DNA of 64,000 nucleotides, taken from contig CM060846.1 in NCBI GenBank assembly GCA_030762175.1, positions 238,628,012 to 238,692,011 of the forward strand, in the 5' to 3' direction. Shown here piece after piece: positions 34,920-45,850 of this stretch. The notes under the pieces are model-generated. The model worked only from the letters and a program-made list of their open reading frames with translations, was not told the DNA's origin and did not search any database. Both the position numbers and the translations under genes were made by a program. This stretch comes from Metallyticus violacea (lineage: Eukaryota > Arthropoda > Insecta > Mantodea > Metallyticidae). The stretch's first letter is position 1; each line of letters opens with the position of its first letter.

Positions 34920-35883
34920 ATGACTCAATTCAGATACTCTATTCCCCAAGAGTATTTATTTACGATCTGTACGTGCTTGCAGAATCGACTCGTGGTGTAC
35001 GAAAATTATTTAAAGAAATATTTCCTGATTTTCAACTTCCAAGCCCAAGTTGTATTTACAGATTGCTAACACACTTCTTGAAACGGGAAGTGTTCTTGCT
35101 AAAAATCACACACAGCTACGTACAGTACCCACAGAATAAACGTTAAGCAACATTGGACATGCTCTGGAGCATTCTCCTAAAAATAAAGTTACTGAAGTTA
35201 AAACCTTATAAATTGACTGTATTATAAGAACAATAACCGCGTGACCCTGCATCCAGGAGTAGATTTGGTGGATGGATTTTTAATAGTGTGCATGGCGGAA
35301 AAATGTAATCTAATCTAATTTTCTTTATGGGTGAATCTTGGTTTCACCTAAGTGGGTATGTTAATTCACAAAACAATCGATGCTGGAGTTCAGAAAAACC
35401 TAGCCTGCTTCACGATTAAACTCCTGCTTGATCAAAAATAGGGTTACTGTGGACTTATTTTAAAGAAACAATTAATAGTGATAGGTAAGTGCAGAATATT
35501 TTGTAAGTCTTTTTCAGTGAACAAACGGTGAGGTAACGTAGGATTGCGACTTTTCAATAAGACTGTGCAACGACACATACTACCCATGTCTCCTTGCATG
35601 CAATTCATGAAATATTCGGCGATAGAGTTATCACTAACATGTGCCCCCATCGGTCCCCGATTTAACGCCCTGCGAATGTCATCTCTGGGGGGCATCAAAA
35701 GAGAAAGTGTACCAGATGAATCCACACACATTAGATGCACGGAGAAAAAGCATTCGTGATTTTTTTCCCCGTTTATCAGAGAGAACTGAAAGGATAATGG
35801 TTAATTTCATAAGCAGGTGCCAGAAATGTATGGAAATGAAAGGGGCAGTTCCAGCTACCTCTTGCTTAATAATTCTGATTTAA
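34920..35883 (+). pseudogene. Full-length mariner-like transposase pseudogene
   Basis: The ATG at 34920 opens MTQFRYSIPQ. After a frame change come STRGVRKLFKEIFPDFQLPS and a helix-turn-helix region, LKLKPYKLTVL, PRDPASRSRF then FNSVHGGK. Around 35330-35400 it reads WFHLSGYVNSQNNRCWSS. The catalytic core is damaged: the expected DEAWF reads GESWF. Further on come HEIFGDRVITNMCP and, from 35641, VPDLTPCECHLWGASKEKVY ending with FISRCQKCME. These motifs match a mariner/Tc1-like family common in insects. Several frameshifts and stops disable it. A sequence like a terminal repeat (ACTGGGTGATTTTTCC) is near 34698, but I could not find its partner. Confidence 0.8.
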
Positions 35884-35929
35884 TTGTTTGAATGTTAATA
35901 ATAACTTACGTGACAATCATAGCTGCGGA

Positions 35930-36095
35930 CGTTCTGACTGCTGTTCACCGCGGTACCAGCTTGAATCGACCGACCGTTACGCATGAAGCGGTCCCGCGAA
36001 AGAAAAACAACCCCTTTCTAATCACTATACTTATCCCTCCCTCTCCTATACCTTCCTCCCGGAGGTGCCCCATGGCACAAATGGCCGAAAGGCCT
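35930..36095 (+). mobile_element. Possible SINE-C 3' module fragment
   Basis: TACCTTCCTCCCGGAGGTGCCCCATGG (36047-36073) matches the distal module of SINE-C (CCTTCCTGCCGGAGGTGCCC). The sequence before it lacks a convincing tRNA-like head. Confidence 0.3.
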
Positions 36096-37400
36096 AAGTA
36101 ACAAAATGTATTTTCCGCCCCAATCAATCGAATCGCATTTTGCCCCTCAAAGGTCTTCTCTAATGGGAATCTTAGGGGTGGTTGAGATGAAAAGACATCT
36201 CAAAAGCACAGCATAGGTAGCAGCAGTGTGACATTAGCTACCTCTGCAGGAGTGTTTTAGAAAAATAATCATCACAGGTACTCTTCTGTAAAGTACGTTG
36301 AGTGGTGTGAATCAATCTAGACCTGATGTGGTGGTAAAAAAGTTCCAAATTAACCTAAAGCATCCCCTTTTTCTCGCCAGATTTTACAAATTTGTCTTTT
36401 ATTTAAATTATCCTAGGTAATTTTAAAAAATTAGCTATAACGAAGGGATATACTACCCTACAGCAATGTAACAGTTCAAATAAGTAAATATTATGATGTA
36501 ATGCCGTGATTATATTGACTGATTTGTACGTACCACAGCTTTGAAACTTCCAATGGTCGAAGATTCTGAATCCCCAAATCCGGTTCCATTTAGAGGAGAT
36601 ATTGCACTTGTTGCGGCGTGATGACACTATTTCAACGATATGCGAATTCGACAGCACACATTCTTTGGAGTGCGGAGGGATGATAAATAATAATTCTGAG
36701 ACAGGGCTATGGTCTGCGGGCTCAAATTTCCCTGCAATAGAGTAAAAGCTAATACGGAGTATCACGCCACTGATTCGGCTTCCAGCTAGTTTTACGATCA
36801 ATGCTGGCAAGTACAAAGCATAAGATCGCTCTTGCCTCTTAGCTCAGTGCTGGAAATAATCACAAAGTAAACAACAAGGGCTTGAACCTTAACGAGTACA
36901 TTGCATTTTTAATTTTGTTTTTGTTTCTTTGCATTATTGTGGGAGGTCGAATTTTCGTTTCTGTTGCTTACTATTACTTCTGCAGTTCTAATTTAGGAAT
37001 TTTATCAAATATGGCGCCACATCGAAGTGATTGTAGAGGAATTTTTTATCTCTTTGTCAGCAGTGTGTAGTGCGCTTGCAAATGTTTGAAAGGAGAATTG
37101 AAACAAAATTAAAACTGGTAATTAATGAAAACAATTTACTCACTTCTAAAAGAGTAAAAGATGGAAATATTAAGTATGATGATGCAATAAGACGACAAGT
37201 TTTGCTTTTAGGTTGAACAAGATTTTAAAATGTAAATAAATAAGTACATGAATAATAATATTAATTGAAACGCACTTCAAATTTTACACTTCTAAAAAGT
37301 ATGGAAAATCAAATATCGTGAAGGAAATCCGTGTTCACGAACAATTAAAGTATAGCGACACTTTATCTTGTTTTCAGGGTATGAGGGTCACTTAAAAACA
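36096..37400. other. Unassigned region
   Basis: The second-longest frame of the window (137 codons, minus, 36403-36816) lies here. Its product shows no known domain. A 62-codon frame at 36882-37070 (plus) has a hydrophobic stretch (IAFLILFLFLCIIVGG) but no other support. Confidence 0.3.
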
Positions 37401-37404
37401 ATTA

Positions 37405-38617
37405 CAGGAATTGTTAAAAATGGCGACCGCCAACACCCCTGAAGAGTTACATCGGTGCATAAATGAGTCCCGCACTCCTTCAAACATTCCCGATGTGCCA
37501 CGAATTTCATCATAGTAAACCAATATTCTCACCAGCAATTCTTCATCAGAGGTAACTGGTGTTTCGAACGCGAGACATTTGAGGTGTCCCCATAAACAGA
37601 AATCTATGGGGGGGGGGGGTGTCAGTGGGCGCGGTAGCCAGGCTACTGGAAAAACGTCCAGATGCTGTCGAACGTTCCTACCAAAATGGGGAGGAGCCCC
37701 GACATGCTGGAACCACGTTTGATGTATTTCTAGCTTCTTCTAGGAATACAGACAGTACATCAGTCAAAAAATTCAGGTACACTTGCCCATTTAGCTGTAA
37801 AGGAAGAAGGTTCTGATCAGTTAAATGGCCACCAACTATGCCAGCCCACACGTTCACGCTGAACCTGTGCATACCATGTTTCCACAAGAGCATGTGAATT
37901 TTCGTGATCCCATGTGTGGCTCTGGTGAAAGTCATTTCGTCGGTGAGCAGCTCTGAGTAAAAAAAGGTGTGAATTTTCACCATCCTGATCTAATGTCCAG
38001 TTGAAAAACTGTAACCGGAGACCGAAGTCCGCTGATACCAATTTCTGCTGCCTCTTCAGAAGGTGAAATGTGTGGAACGGTTCCTTGCCATACATTACTG
38101 CTGTTTGTATACATGGCACGTGCGATTGCACGAGAACTTATTGAAGGATAAGACTGCAGTGTGCCGAGAACTTCTTGTTCGAAGTCTGGAGTGCGTCAGG
38201 TTCGATTTGCAACATCCGGTCTATGAACTGACAGGGATGCAGTTCTCGTAGACATCGATAGATAGACTGAAAGGTGCTATGATGAGGATATCGTCTGTCT
38301 GAATATCTTTCGTGGTACAGCTGCTTAGCTACAGAATGTGCTTCCTCTAGCTTTACCATATCTTAAATGCATATCGACAAGCTGTGCAAATGAATAATGG
38401 TTATTCATGTTTTGCTGTATGCAGAACTTGTGAACGACCCACTTGAATGATATCGAAAATGCTCCGTGTGCGTGAACAGCCAACAGCCATACTTGGCAAG
38501 TGTACGAAGTAGTGAAATGGCAAACTAGTTTGCTCTCGCAAAGCTTTGCTGTCTCCCTCTAATTTGATTCTTCCACAATTAAGTCCTTGGTAGATCATCT
38601 CTACCACTCTCCACTAA
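37405..38617 (-). pseudogene. Near full-length mariner-like transposase pseudogene
   Basis: The N-terminus is near 38617 (minus). 38359-38270 gives LEEAHSVAKQLYHERYSDRR and HHSTFQSIYRCLRE. The central part (37983-37678) is open for about 100 codons with LLTDEMTFTRATHG (first catalytic Asp), HRFSVNVWAGIVGGHL and LTDVLSVFLEEA. It continues in a shifted frame with GAPPHFGRNVRQHL near 37690. A G/C homopolymer at 37608-37620 marks a further slip, after which IDFCLWGHLKCLAFETP (37605-37540) and GMFEGVRDSFMHRC (37490-37445) close the protein. The order matches the insect transposase family also seen at 39689-41133. Frames are broken at least four times. I could not identify inverted repeats. Confidence 0.82.
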
Positions 38618-39688
38618 TGCTGCATGTGGAGTAGTTTTAACACTTTTATTGGGATAGTGTTCTTGTAGTTAATTTGGTTATCCTGCTCGATGCTAGGATT
38701 TTATTTAGCAATATACAGTCAGCTTTATTTTTTCTTTCTTCCTTTGTTGATTTTCCTATTTTGAAATTGAAAAATGAGTACAAAGTGGTAGCATTATTCA
38801 ATACCATTACACGTTCGTGTCACAAACTATTGTATCTAATGTGATTAAGCAGTTAAGATTAAATATGTTCTCAGTAGGCCTAAATGAATATATTGAAATT
38901 ACGGGAACTGTAAGAAAGTTAAATAAAAAAAATGAAGAATACAAGTGCGGTACGCAGCTCGGACAAGTTACTTAGAAGTCACTTTGCCAACTGAGCTAAA
39001 GAAACAACAAAGAATTTTCTAATGATTAGCTTGCATAGTCACAAATGGTTTTCTGGCGTACATATATTTTGCCAGAAACAAAATTTTAGCAATATAGCGA
39101 TGACCGTACCATTGAAAATTAATAACCACTGAACGTGAATCCAACGTTTCTCCACTAAGGCGGCATGAATATTTTGCACAATAAATCGAGGCATGTGTCG
39201 TTTTAATTCCAAGTATCTCTGACTAATATACGAGTCATAAATCTTCGAATTTTAAAGCATAAGTTCCTTATCTCACTTTTTTCTATGATCCCTCTGCAAT
39301 TCTCGAAATTGATGCGGTTGAATTCTGAATCATCCCTATACACCTATAGCAACGTTATACCTGACGGAAATGAACGAAAAGTACATCATCGTCTCGGCAG
39401 CAGAGCATTTAACATTACAAGCTAACCGGTTATCCAGTCAGTCATACTAGTAAGAGATGTGTATTGTTTTGAATTGTGGAGTAGTGTCAAGCTGTCACGG
39501 AAAGAAAAAGAATAAATTATCTACTCCAACCATGGTCGAGTACATGAGGCTGGATACTATAGAGTGAAGAGTATGGATATTGATGATTTACAGTATTATT
39601 TATTGTGATTAAAAACGATTGTAGAGAATGCATTTAAAGATATATGTGGTATACATGCATTTTATAGACAATATAAAAAAACGCTATA
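38618..39688. other. Mostly unassigned, with a tRNA-like trace
   Basis: On the minus strand 39000-38932 reads TTAGCTCAGTTGGCAAAGTG followed about 35 bp later by a poor B-box. It could be a decayed SINE head. Its anticodon arm is not foldable, so I do not call a tRNA. The rest has no recognisable content. Confidence 0.3.
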
Positions 39689-39923
39689 AGGAGTGAATCC
39701 GAACTGCACAGACAAACTTTCTCAGGTAGTTCAGGGATGTTTTCTGAGTGTATTGATTTAAGGAACCCGTGGTCTCAGGTGACTCATTGGCGGGTAATTT
39801 GATTGCTTTCGTTTTGTTTAATTAACTACCTTTGTAACTGTTTACTCGGAATATGATTGTTTCCAAACAAAACACAATCTTTTACTGCTGCAGTAGAGCG
39901 TAGGAGTTTTCAAGAGAGTCGCG

Positions 39924-40214
39924 TCGGTCCTGGTGGTGTAGTGGTTACCATACCTGCCTCCTAAACCCAAGATCGCGGGTTCGAACCCGGCCAGGACCGA
40001 TGGATTTTTTCGGGCGTAAAAATCCTGAGTATGGCTTCCTTCGGAAGGGAAGGGAAGTATAGCCGGGCTCAGTGTCGTACATTTACGGCACGAAAAAGAA
40101 CCTCAAGCCTGAAAGAGAGGCCTTTGAGCAAAATTTGTCGGCCGTTTCACGCCCTGAGTTGAATGGGACGCTGATGACCTGAAATGTTAAACAGTGTCCA
40201 TAAATAAATCAATT

Positions 40215-40217
<3 letters not shown>
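39924..40217 (+). mobile_element. SINE-A copy 11, near consensus, inside the long-repeat element
   Basis: The best preserved full-length copy. GGTCCTG at 39926-39932 pairs with CAGGACC at 39992-39998, as in a tRNA acceptor stem. The A-box is TGGTGTAGTGGTTACC, and the B-box GGTTCGAACC is at about 39979-39988. Six T follow at 40005-40010. The tail reads AAATAAATCAATTAAAAAG. The left flank AAGAGAGTCG resembles the sequence right of the AG run (AGAGAAGTCG), probably the target duplication. Confidence 0.96.

Positions 40218-40258
<41 letters not shown>
40218..40258. repeat. (AG)n microsatellite at the SINE-A 3' junction
   Basis: About 20 AG units directly after the SINE tail. The left target flank contains AAGAGAG, so the array may have grown from the duplicated target sequence. 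Confidence 0.93.
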
Positions 40259-40260
<2 letters not shown>

Positions 40261-40794
40261 CGTGTTCAACAGTCGGAATAGCCATATATGGGAGTATGAA
40301 AATGCACATGCTGTGGTGCATTGAGTCTACCAGTAGGCATTCTCTGTGAATGTATGGGCTGGTATCGTTAACATTTCTGTGATTGGGCCTTATGTTCTAC
40401 CCGACAGACTGAGTATAGAGAGTGTACAAAATGTTCCTTCAACATGTTCTCCCAACTTTTCTGGAAGATGTACTTCACAGATGTATAAGGTTTCAACATG
40501 ATGGAGCACAAGCACATTTTACAATGAATGTTAGGGGAAATCTTTTTGAATAGATGGACACAGATGGATTGGTCGTGATGGTCCTGTTCCATGGCCAGTC
40601 GATCACCAGATCTGATACCCATGGACTTTTTCTTCTGGGGTCACGTGAAGAGCCTAGTGTACGTGACTTCATTCGAAACTAATATGAACCTGGTTGCTAG
40701 TATTGTAGCAGCCGCTGACGATATGCGCCATTCTCCTGGGATGCTAGAGCGGGTGCAACAGTCCATGAGGCGTCGTTGGCAGTCGACATTTTGA
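40259..40794 (+). pseudogene. Partial mariner-like transposase (C-terminal half)
   Basis: Picking up right after the AG run: VFNSRNSHIWEYENAHAV, then SVNVWAGIVNISVIGPYVLP in shifted frames (40259-40400). A damaged QDGA-type segment follows near 40495, with RWTQMDW-like sequence next. The last 67 codons (40591-40794) are open with SRSPDLIPMDFFFWGHVKSL (third catalytic Asp) and GMLERVQQSMRRRWQ before the stop. The first catalytic region and everything N-terminal are absent, apart from a possible S-F-x-R-E trace left of the SINE (39905-39923). Not functional. Confidence 0.82.
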
Positions 40795-41135
40795 ACGTTT
40801 AAACAGTGTAATTTGGGTATTTTGTGTCATTTTTGCAATGTTTGGTCATCTATCCTTCAAAATAAATAATTGCAATTGTCAAGAGATGATGAGTAGTAGA
40901 TTAATTGGTGGCGAACTGTAATGTAAACACTATACAGTAGATAAATGTTTTGTTTCAAAACAATTGTATTGCAAGTAAACAGATACAAAGGTCGTTGAGT
41001 TATTACAAAACGAAAACAATGAAATTACCCGTTAATGAAGCACCGGAGACCAAGAATTCCTTATATCAAACCCCTCAAAAAACATCTCTGAACTACTTGT
41101 GAAAGTTTGTCCGTAGATTTCGGATTTACCCTGTA

Positions 41136-41650
41136 GAGATTTTTAGTGACATATTAAAAATATCTTCATGTTTTTTTTTTTTTTTCAAAATAGGAATGTA
41201 TTACTCTACAAGTTAAAATAATAGTTCTGCAGCCTGAAAAACAGGAATTTGTTTTGATTATATAGGCAGGCACAAAGGCACTTACATTACTGTAAATAGG
41301 CAGTATAATAATTTAATTACGCAGTTGTTAATCATTAAAAAGACGTTAATATAATCAAAAAGTACATTTAAGATACATCTCTCTTATCACATATAAAACC
41401 GATTCTTATTTTTTTGGTTACGTGCCGCAACAAATGTTTTTCCAAGTTGTCAACTGTCATAGTTCGCAACCTGCCAAAGAGAGCGTTTATCCGTCATAAA
41501 AAAAGCATAGATCGTCCACTGAAAGGACTGTAGCATACTTATATCAAATTATTTTGGATGGACTCATATCAATACCAGAGGACTTTTTGCTATTAGAAAA
41601 TGATGAATGTTTTTAAGATTTTCTTTGTCTCTATTTGCACTCATCATGCG
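41136..41650. other. No recognisable gene
   Basis: AT-rich, with a 15-bp T run near 41170. Confidence 0.45.
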
Positions 41651-41653
41651 TTT

Positions 41654-41949
41654 ACACTTCTCCAAACCCCCTCGAGTGGCGAGGTCGTTGAGGAGCGGAA
41701 TCGTGAGCGAGAGGTCTGGGCTTCGATTCCCACCAGGTTCGATATCTTTGACTGGGGGTTTTTCCAGGTTTTCCTCAGTCTTCATAAATCACAAACGCTG
41801 GGGAACCTTACACTTAGGCCTATAACGCTTCCTTTAAAAAAACCTTTCGCAATATACCATTTCATCTTATGTATTATCAATGTCCACTGTTTGCGATGCC
41901 TCAGTAGTAAAAACGGGCGTTAAACACTATTTAAAAAACACTTCTCCAA
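41654..41949 (+). mobile_element. SINE-B copy 9, with perfect 12-bp duplication
   Basis: ACACTTCTCCAA occurs at 41654-41665 and 41938-41949. The head is slightly shortened (CCTCGAGTGGCGAGGTCG). The B-box GGCTTCGATTCCC is nearly intact, and the tail GGGCGTTAAACACTATTTAAAAAAC is complete. Confidence 0.96.
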
Positions 41950-43397
41950 CAGTGAACACTTTCCCTTATGGTGCTTTCAGCAGTTGATTACTGCATTTTT
42001 GACGGTCGCCACGGTAGGAACGTATCACCTCTTTTCTCCAACTTCATAATTGCTTTCCATAACATGTCATCATGTGCTGTTAAAAACTCAGATCATTACT
42101 GAGTTCTTGATGGAAGAGCAACTTTTCCATCTCGCGAAATGAAACAGCTTCATCTTCTGATATAACACCAATTATCATATCTTGTTCAAAATGTGGAGTA
42201 ATATACAGCAGCACAGATCCATGTTCCTCCTCTGGTCAAAACCATTGTGGAGGTAACGTGAGCTTTATTGCCATAGTGCTATATCCTTAAAAGTCCGAAT
42301 TCAGGAGCGTGATCTTAGTAAGATTTACTTGGTGCTCGAAATCAGCTTGTCTGCACGTGGGTCCCTAGAGTTAGATGCGTGAGATGGAGAATTTTCGATA
42401 AGAGAATTTCCAAGTCTTGCGGCTTTTTTCTCATCTGTGATAAAAAGCAGGGTATCATCCGTAATCCATGTTGACAGAATAGCATTAAGAAATAGGTAAG
42501 CAACTGTGCCAAATTGAAAATATTTGCTCTGTTGATCTCTTTGAGACAAGAAACGCAGCGGGATCACTTTACGTTGCTTCCATAGTTCCAATGACGACTT
42601 TGGTCACGTAATATCCTATTGCGTCCATAGTTCTGTCAGTGGAGATCCAGATTTTCTTAACTCCAATATGAATTCTTTTCAGATCCTCTTCATATCATAC
42701 AGTCAAAAAAAAATTATTTTTTTTTATTGCGGATCTGACAAAATTTGTTCTTTGGAGTACTTCTGCAGAACTGATTTTCCAGTTCAAGAAAGAATTACAC
42801 GAATCTAGGAAAGCTTTGCACTGATACAGAAAAAACCGAGATTGTCTGATGGATGTTGCAATCGCTGTTGATGTTAAGGAGATCTTTTCCCGCCCAGTCT
42901 CTTTAGGAATCCTTAGCATTATGTTTGGTTGTAGCGAAGTGTTTAATTATAAAGTACATTTTTTATTATAGTTTTTCACACCTTCTGCAAAAGAGAATGG
43001 CATCATGATAGAAAGCACGTTCAAACCGAAATCGCAGACATAACCGCGTAATTTACCATTCTGTGTCTCACATGAGATGTGATGCCAAAATGCACGTGGC
43101 TGTTGACAATAGCATAAACGACGTAATACTTCTTCTTTATAAAAAGTTAACAAATCCCCTCAGATCAGCCTGTTATTATATGATCAAAATTACAAACAAG
43201 TGTCTGCAAGAGGCTTTCCAAGCAATAATCATTTTCATTTTGTATGAAAAGTCTGTACTTTGGCCATATGGGATTAATGGAGAATGTCTACTTCAACACT
43301 CTAAGGCGAGTGTTCGCCATACTCCTTTCAGTTCTCCATGTCCAATCATGGTGCCTATTCTTTTCCTTTCTTCCACCATTCCATCTCAGCATAAGCG
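41950..43397. other. Unassigned region
   Basis: Minus-strand frames at 42325-42591 and 42695-42919, and a plus frame at 43063-43449, are unassigned. The two minus frames are close together and could belong to one decayed coding sequence, but I recognise no motif. Confidence 0.35.
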
Positions 43398-43404
43398 CGG
43401 AAGT

Positions 43405-43430
43405 ATATGTATGTGTGTGTGCGTGCATGT
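43405..43430. repeat. Imperfect (TG)n run
   Basis: A short TATG/TGTG/CGTG tract directly before a SINE-A head. Confidence 0.8.
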
Positions 43431-43731
43431 GTCGGTCCTGGTGGTGTAGTGGTAACCATACTTGCCTTCTAAACCCAAGATTGCGGGTTTAATCCCGGCC
43501 AGGGTCGATGGATATTTTGGGGCGTAAAAATCCATAGTGTGACTTCCTTCGGAAGGGAAGTAAAGCCGCGTATCCCGTGTCATAGATTTACGTCACGAAA
43601 AAGAACCTTAAGCCTGAAAAAAGCGGTCTCTGAGACAAATTTATCGGCCGTTTCACGCCCTGAATTCAATGGGACGCGGATCATCTACGATGTTAAAGAG
43701 CGTCCGTAAATAATTCAAAACAACAACAACA
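43431..43731 (+). mobile_element. SINE-A copy 12
   Basis: Full-length with a near-consensus head (CGGTCCTGGTGGTGTAGTGG). The B-box is weakened (GGGTTTAATCCC) and the T-run after the head is broken (GATGGATATTTTGGG). The tail AAATAATTCAAAA passes into a short CAA run (43720-43731). Confidence 0.93.
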
Positions 43732-44814
43732 GTTCATATCAACTTTCGGTAGACATAATATAGTTAACGATGCACTCAAATTTGGCTTGATAAATCTTAC
43801 AAAGTACACGCACACTTGAGATGCCTATATCAATTTCAGCAGCAGACTAACCGCTTTGCTATACAGATCTAATTCTTTTCTCTGCATTTTTTCCTTCCTT
43901 AATTCAGATATCGGAGAAAACAAATTGTGCATTGTCACAAAAAGGGGGTGTGAGACAGGGATGTAGAAATGACTTGTGAGTGCGAGGAGCAACCGTTACT
44001 GGATCTTTTAATTGGGTCACATTCTGCAGAATGGAATCAACCCACAATATGACTAACCTCGGAAATCTGCTGTTAAAGTGAAACATAAAATAAATATTCA
44101 CAGAAAAAGCGTAACAAATTACTACGAGATAGTCAATAAAGATTTCCTGATATGAATATATACTTTACAATGTATAATTTGAGAAAACTGTCCTGTATTA
44201 ACGTTTTGATAGTTCGGTTTATTTAATATATGTTAATAATATAAGAAATTATTCTAAAGTACGCAAAAAACATTAAATCTTAAAAAGGACAACGGGAATT
44301 AGAATAGAAAATTCAATATAAAAATTAGACCTACCGCCCCCAAGTGTGGGTAAACATGTTTATCTCTTTATAGCTCTTTCGTACTTCTGTTCTAATAAAG
44401 TTATTTTGCTTAACGCGTGATATATATATCGAAAACGGTCAAGAAAGTACTTTATAAGTCCTTAAAATTCTCCAGAAAAAATATACTGCGTGATATTTTA
44501 TGAATCCATGAAACAATTGGTGTATATTAAATCTTTCTATAAAATAAGAACCAGCTACATAGCGTTAGCCAAACACTGTTAGATCATATTTGGTAGAGAT
44601 GCTGAAATCCTTATTTTCTTGTTAATATATGAAAAGGGGTCATTTGTTAACTGAAATAATAACGTCAATAAAAAGTGAGATATATTACGCTAGAATATTC
44701 ATCTACGGAAACAAATTCTCCAGTTATTAAATAAAGGTAAATAATGGTATATGTACATATAATTATTTTCGTAGTTTCACTAAACATCTAAGTTTGCGGA
44801 ATCACAGAAGGTCT
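43732..44814. other. No recognisable gene
   Basis: AT-rich, with a chance 65-codon frame on the minus strand. Confidence 0.45.
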
Positions 44815-45850
44815 ACCCAAAAAGACAAAAACTTCTCAAGTAATTTGATTTAACTAATATACAGACTTTTTTTTACTTCAAAGTAGTATTTTCAACTTTT
44901 GATTCATCGCCTCTAGAACTTGTTTCGCTGTTGGAATGCTTTCAGGAATGCGTTTATGGAATCGCCATTTGGTTTCGTAGCGAATTTTCTGTAACCTTTC
45001 ATAGAAACTATGAAACAAGAAGAAGTTTGCAGGCGCCAAATTAACTGAATAGGGAACTGGGGAACAATGATTATGTTTTAGTTGGCGAAAACTTTGAAAA
45101 AAAGCGCCGAATGTGTGGAACGTTATCGGGATGCAGCATTCATGTTCCAGTCTATTTCTTCTTCTCTTTCTCGTCGCCTCCCTCAAATGCCACATTACTT
45201 CCATCCTTTATTCTCGATGGGTTGGTCACATGTGGCGTGCTCGTAATGTGCAACACTATTAAAATGAAAAAGACAATGAACATCACTGAAATTTCAGCGA
45301 ATTTGGCGGTTTTTTTTTTTTTTCGGCGACGATTTCTACATCCAGCGATGATGGTGTGCTTTTCTTTTGATCTCATAACCGTAGATCCAGGTAAATTCAT
45401 CTGTTATGAATTTCTCAAGAAAGTATCGTCCTAATTTGACGATTTAAAAGATCTTCACAGACTTCAACGCGCATTTCTTTCGTTCATTGTCAGTAACTAT
45501 GGGACAATTTTTATAATCCGATGCAGCCTGAGCATTTCTGCCATAACACGAACTTTTTGTAATTCCTACTGCTTTTTCATGTTTTTTTGACCAATGGTGT
45601 ACCCGCATCAGAACATGCATCTTCTCAGCTTGAAAACATCGCCAAATGCAGATAACGGTAATCCATTGCATCGTTTTCAAAGAATATTCTGCCTGCTTTT
45701 AACCATTCGTAATATTTTGCATAGCTCATACGCTCTTCTCCATATGCTTTATTCAACAGTTTTTAGAGTTTCTATACACGTCTTTCCCAATTTGAAGAAA
45801 AAGTTCCCGCATAAACATTGCTTTTCCAGAATCTTAATTTTCTTTATACC
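44815..45850 (-). pseudogene. Mariner transposase pseudogene
   Basis: Minus strand. The N-terminal part (about 45830-45650) reads FKLGKTCIETLK, LNKAYGEERMSYAKYYEWLK and GRIFFENDA, the typical mariner helix-turn-helix region. The catalytic region follows at 45430-45340 with FLEKFITDEFTW-like sequence holding the first catalytic Asp, then VYGYE. After eroded sequence, 45065-44880 reads VPYSVNLAPANFFLFHSFYE, a decayed YSPDLAPxDFxLF motif where the third Asp is now Asn. Frames shift repeatedly. The left edge near 44815 (GGTCTACCCAAAAAGAC) may be part of a terminal repeat. Confidence 0.72.

Larger units (their letters stand above)
39689..41133 (+). mobile_element. Mariner-like element with about 200-bp terminal inverted repeats
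   Basis: The left end (39689-39889) and the complement of the right end (40934-41133) align over nearly their whole length. Landmarks on the left are GAATCCGAACTGCAC, GACAAACTTTC, GTAGTTCAGGGATG, CGGGTAATTTGATT, TTTCGTTTTGT and CAAACAAAACA. The right side carries each in complement with few changes. Both ends are flanked by TA (39687-39688 and 41134-41135), the mariner/Tc1 target duplication. Inside are the C-terminal half of a transposase and an inserted SINE-A. The N-terminal coding half appears deleted. Confidence 0.85.

Noticed and set aside
38932..39000. tRNA gene on the minus strand
   Set aside because: An A-box-like word is present, but the B-box is poor and no cloverleaf can be drawn.
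39926..39998. A real tRNA gene (perfect acceptor stem, A-box, B-box)
   Set aside because: The same head is repeated in many copies, each followed by the same SINE body. The anticodon and T arms have mismatches. It is the head of SINE-A.
45111..45434. A 107-codon plus-strand gene
   Set aside because: Lies antisense to a mariner pseudogene whose motifs read on the minus strand.
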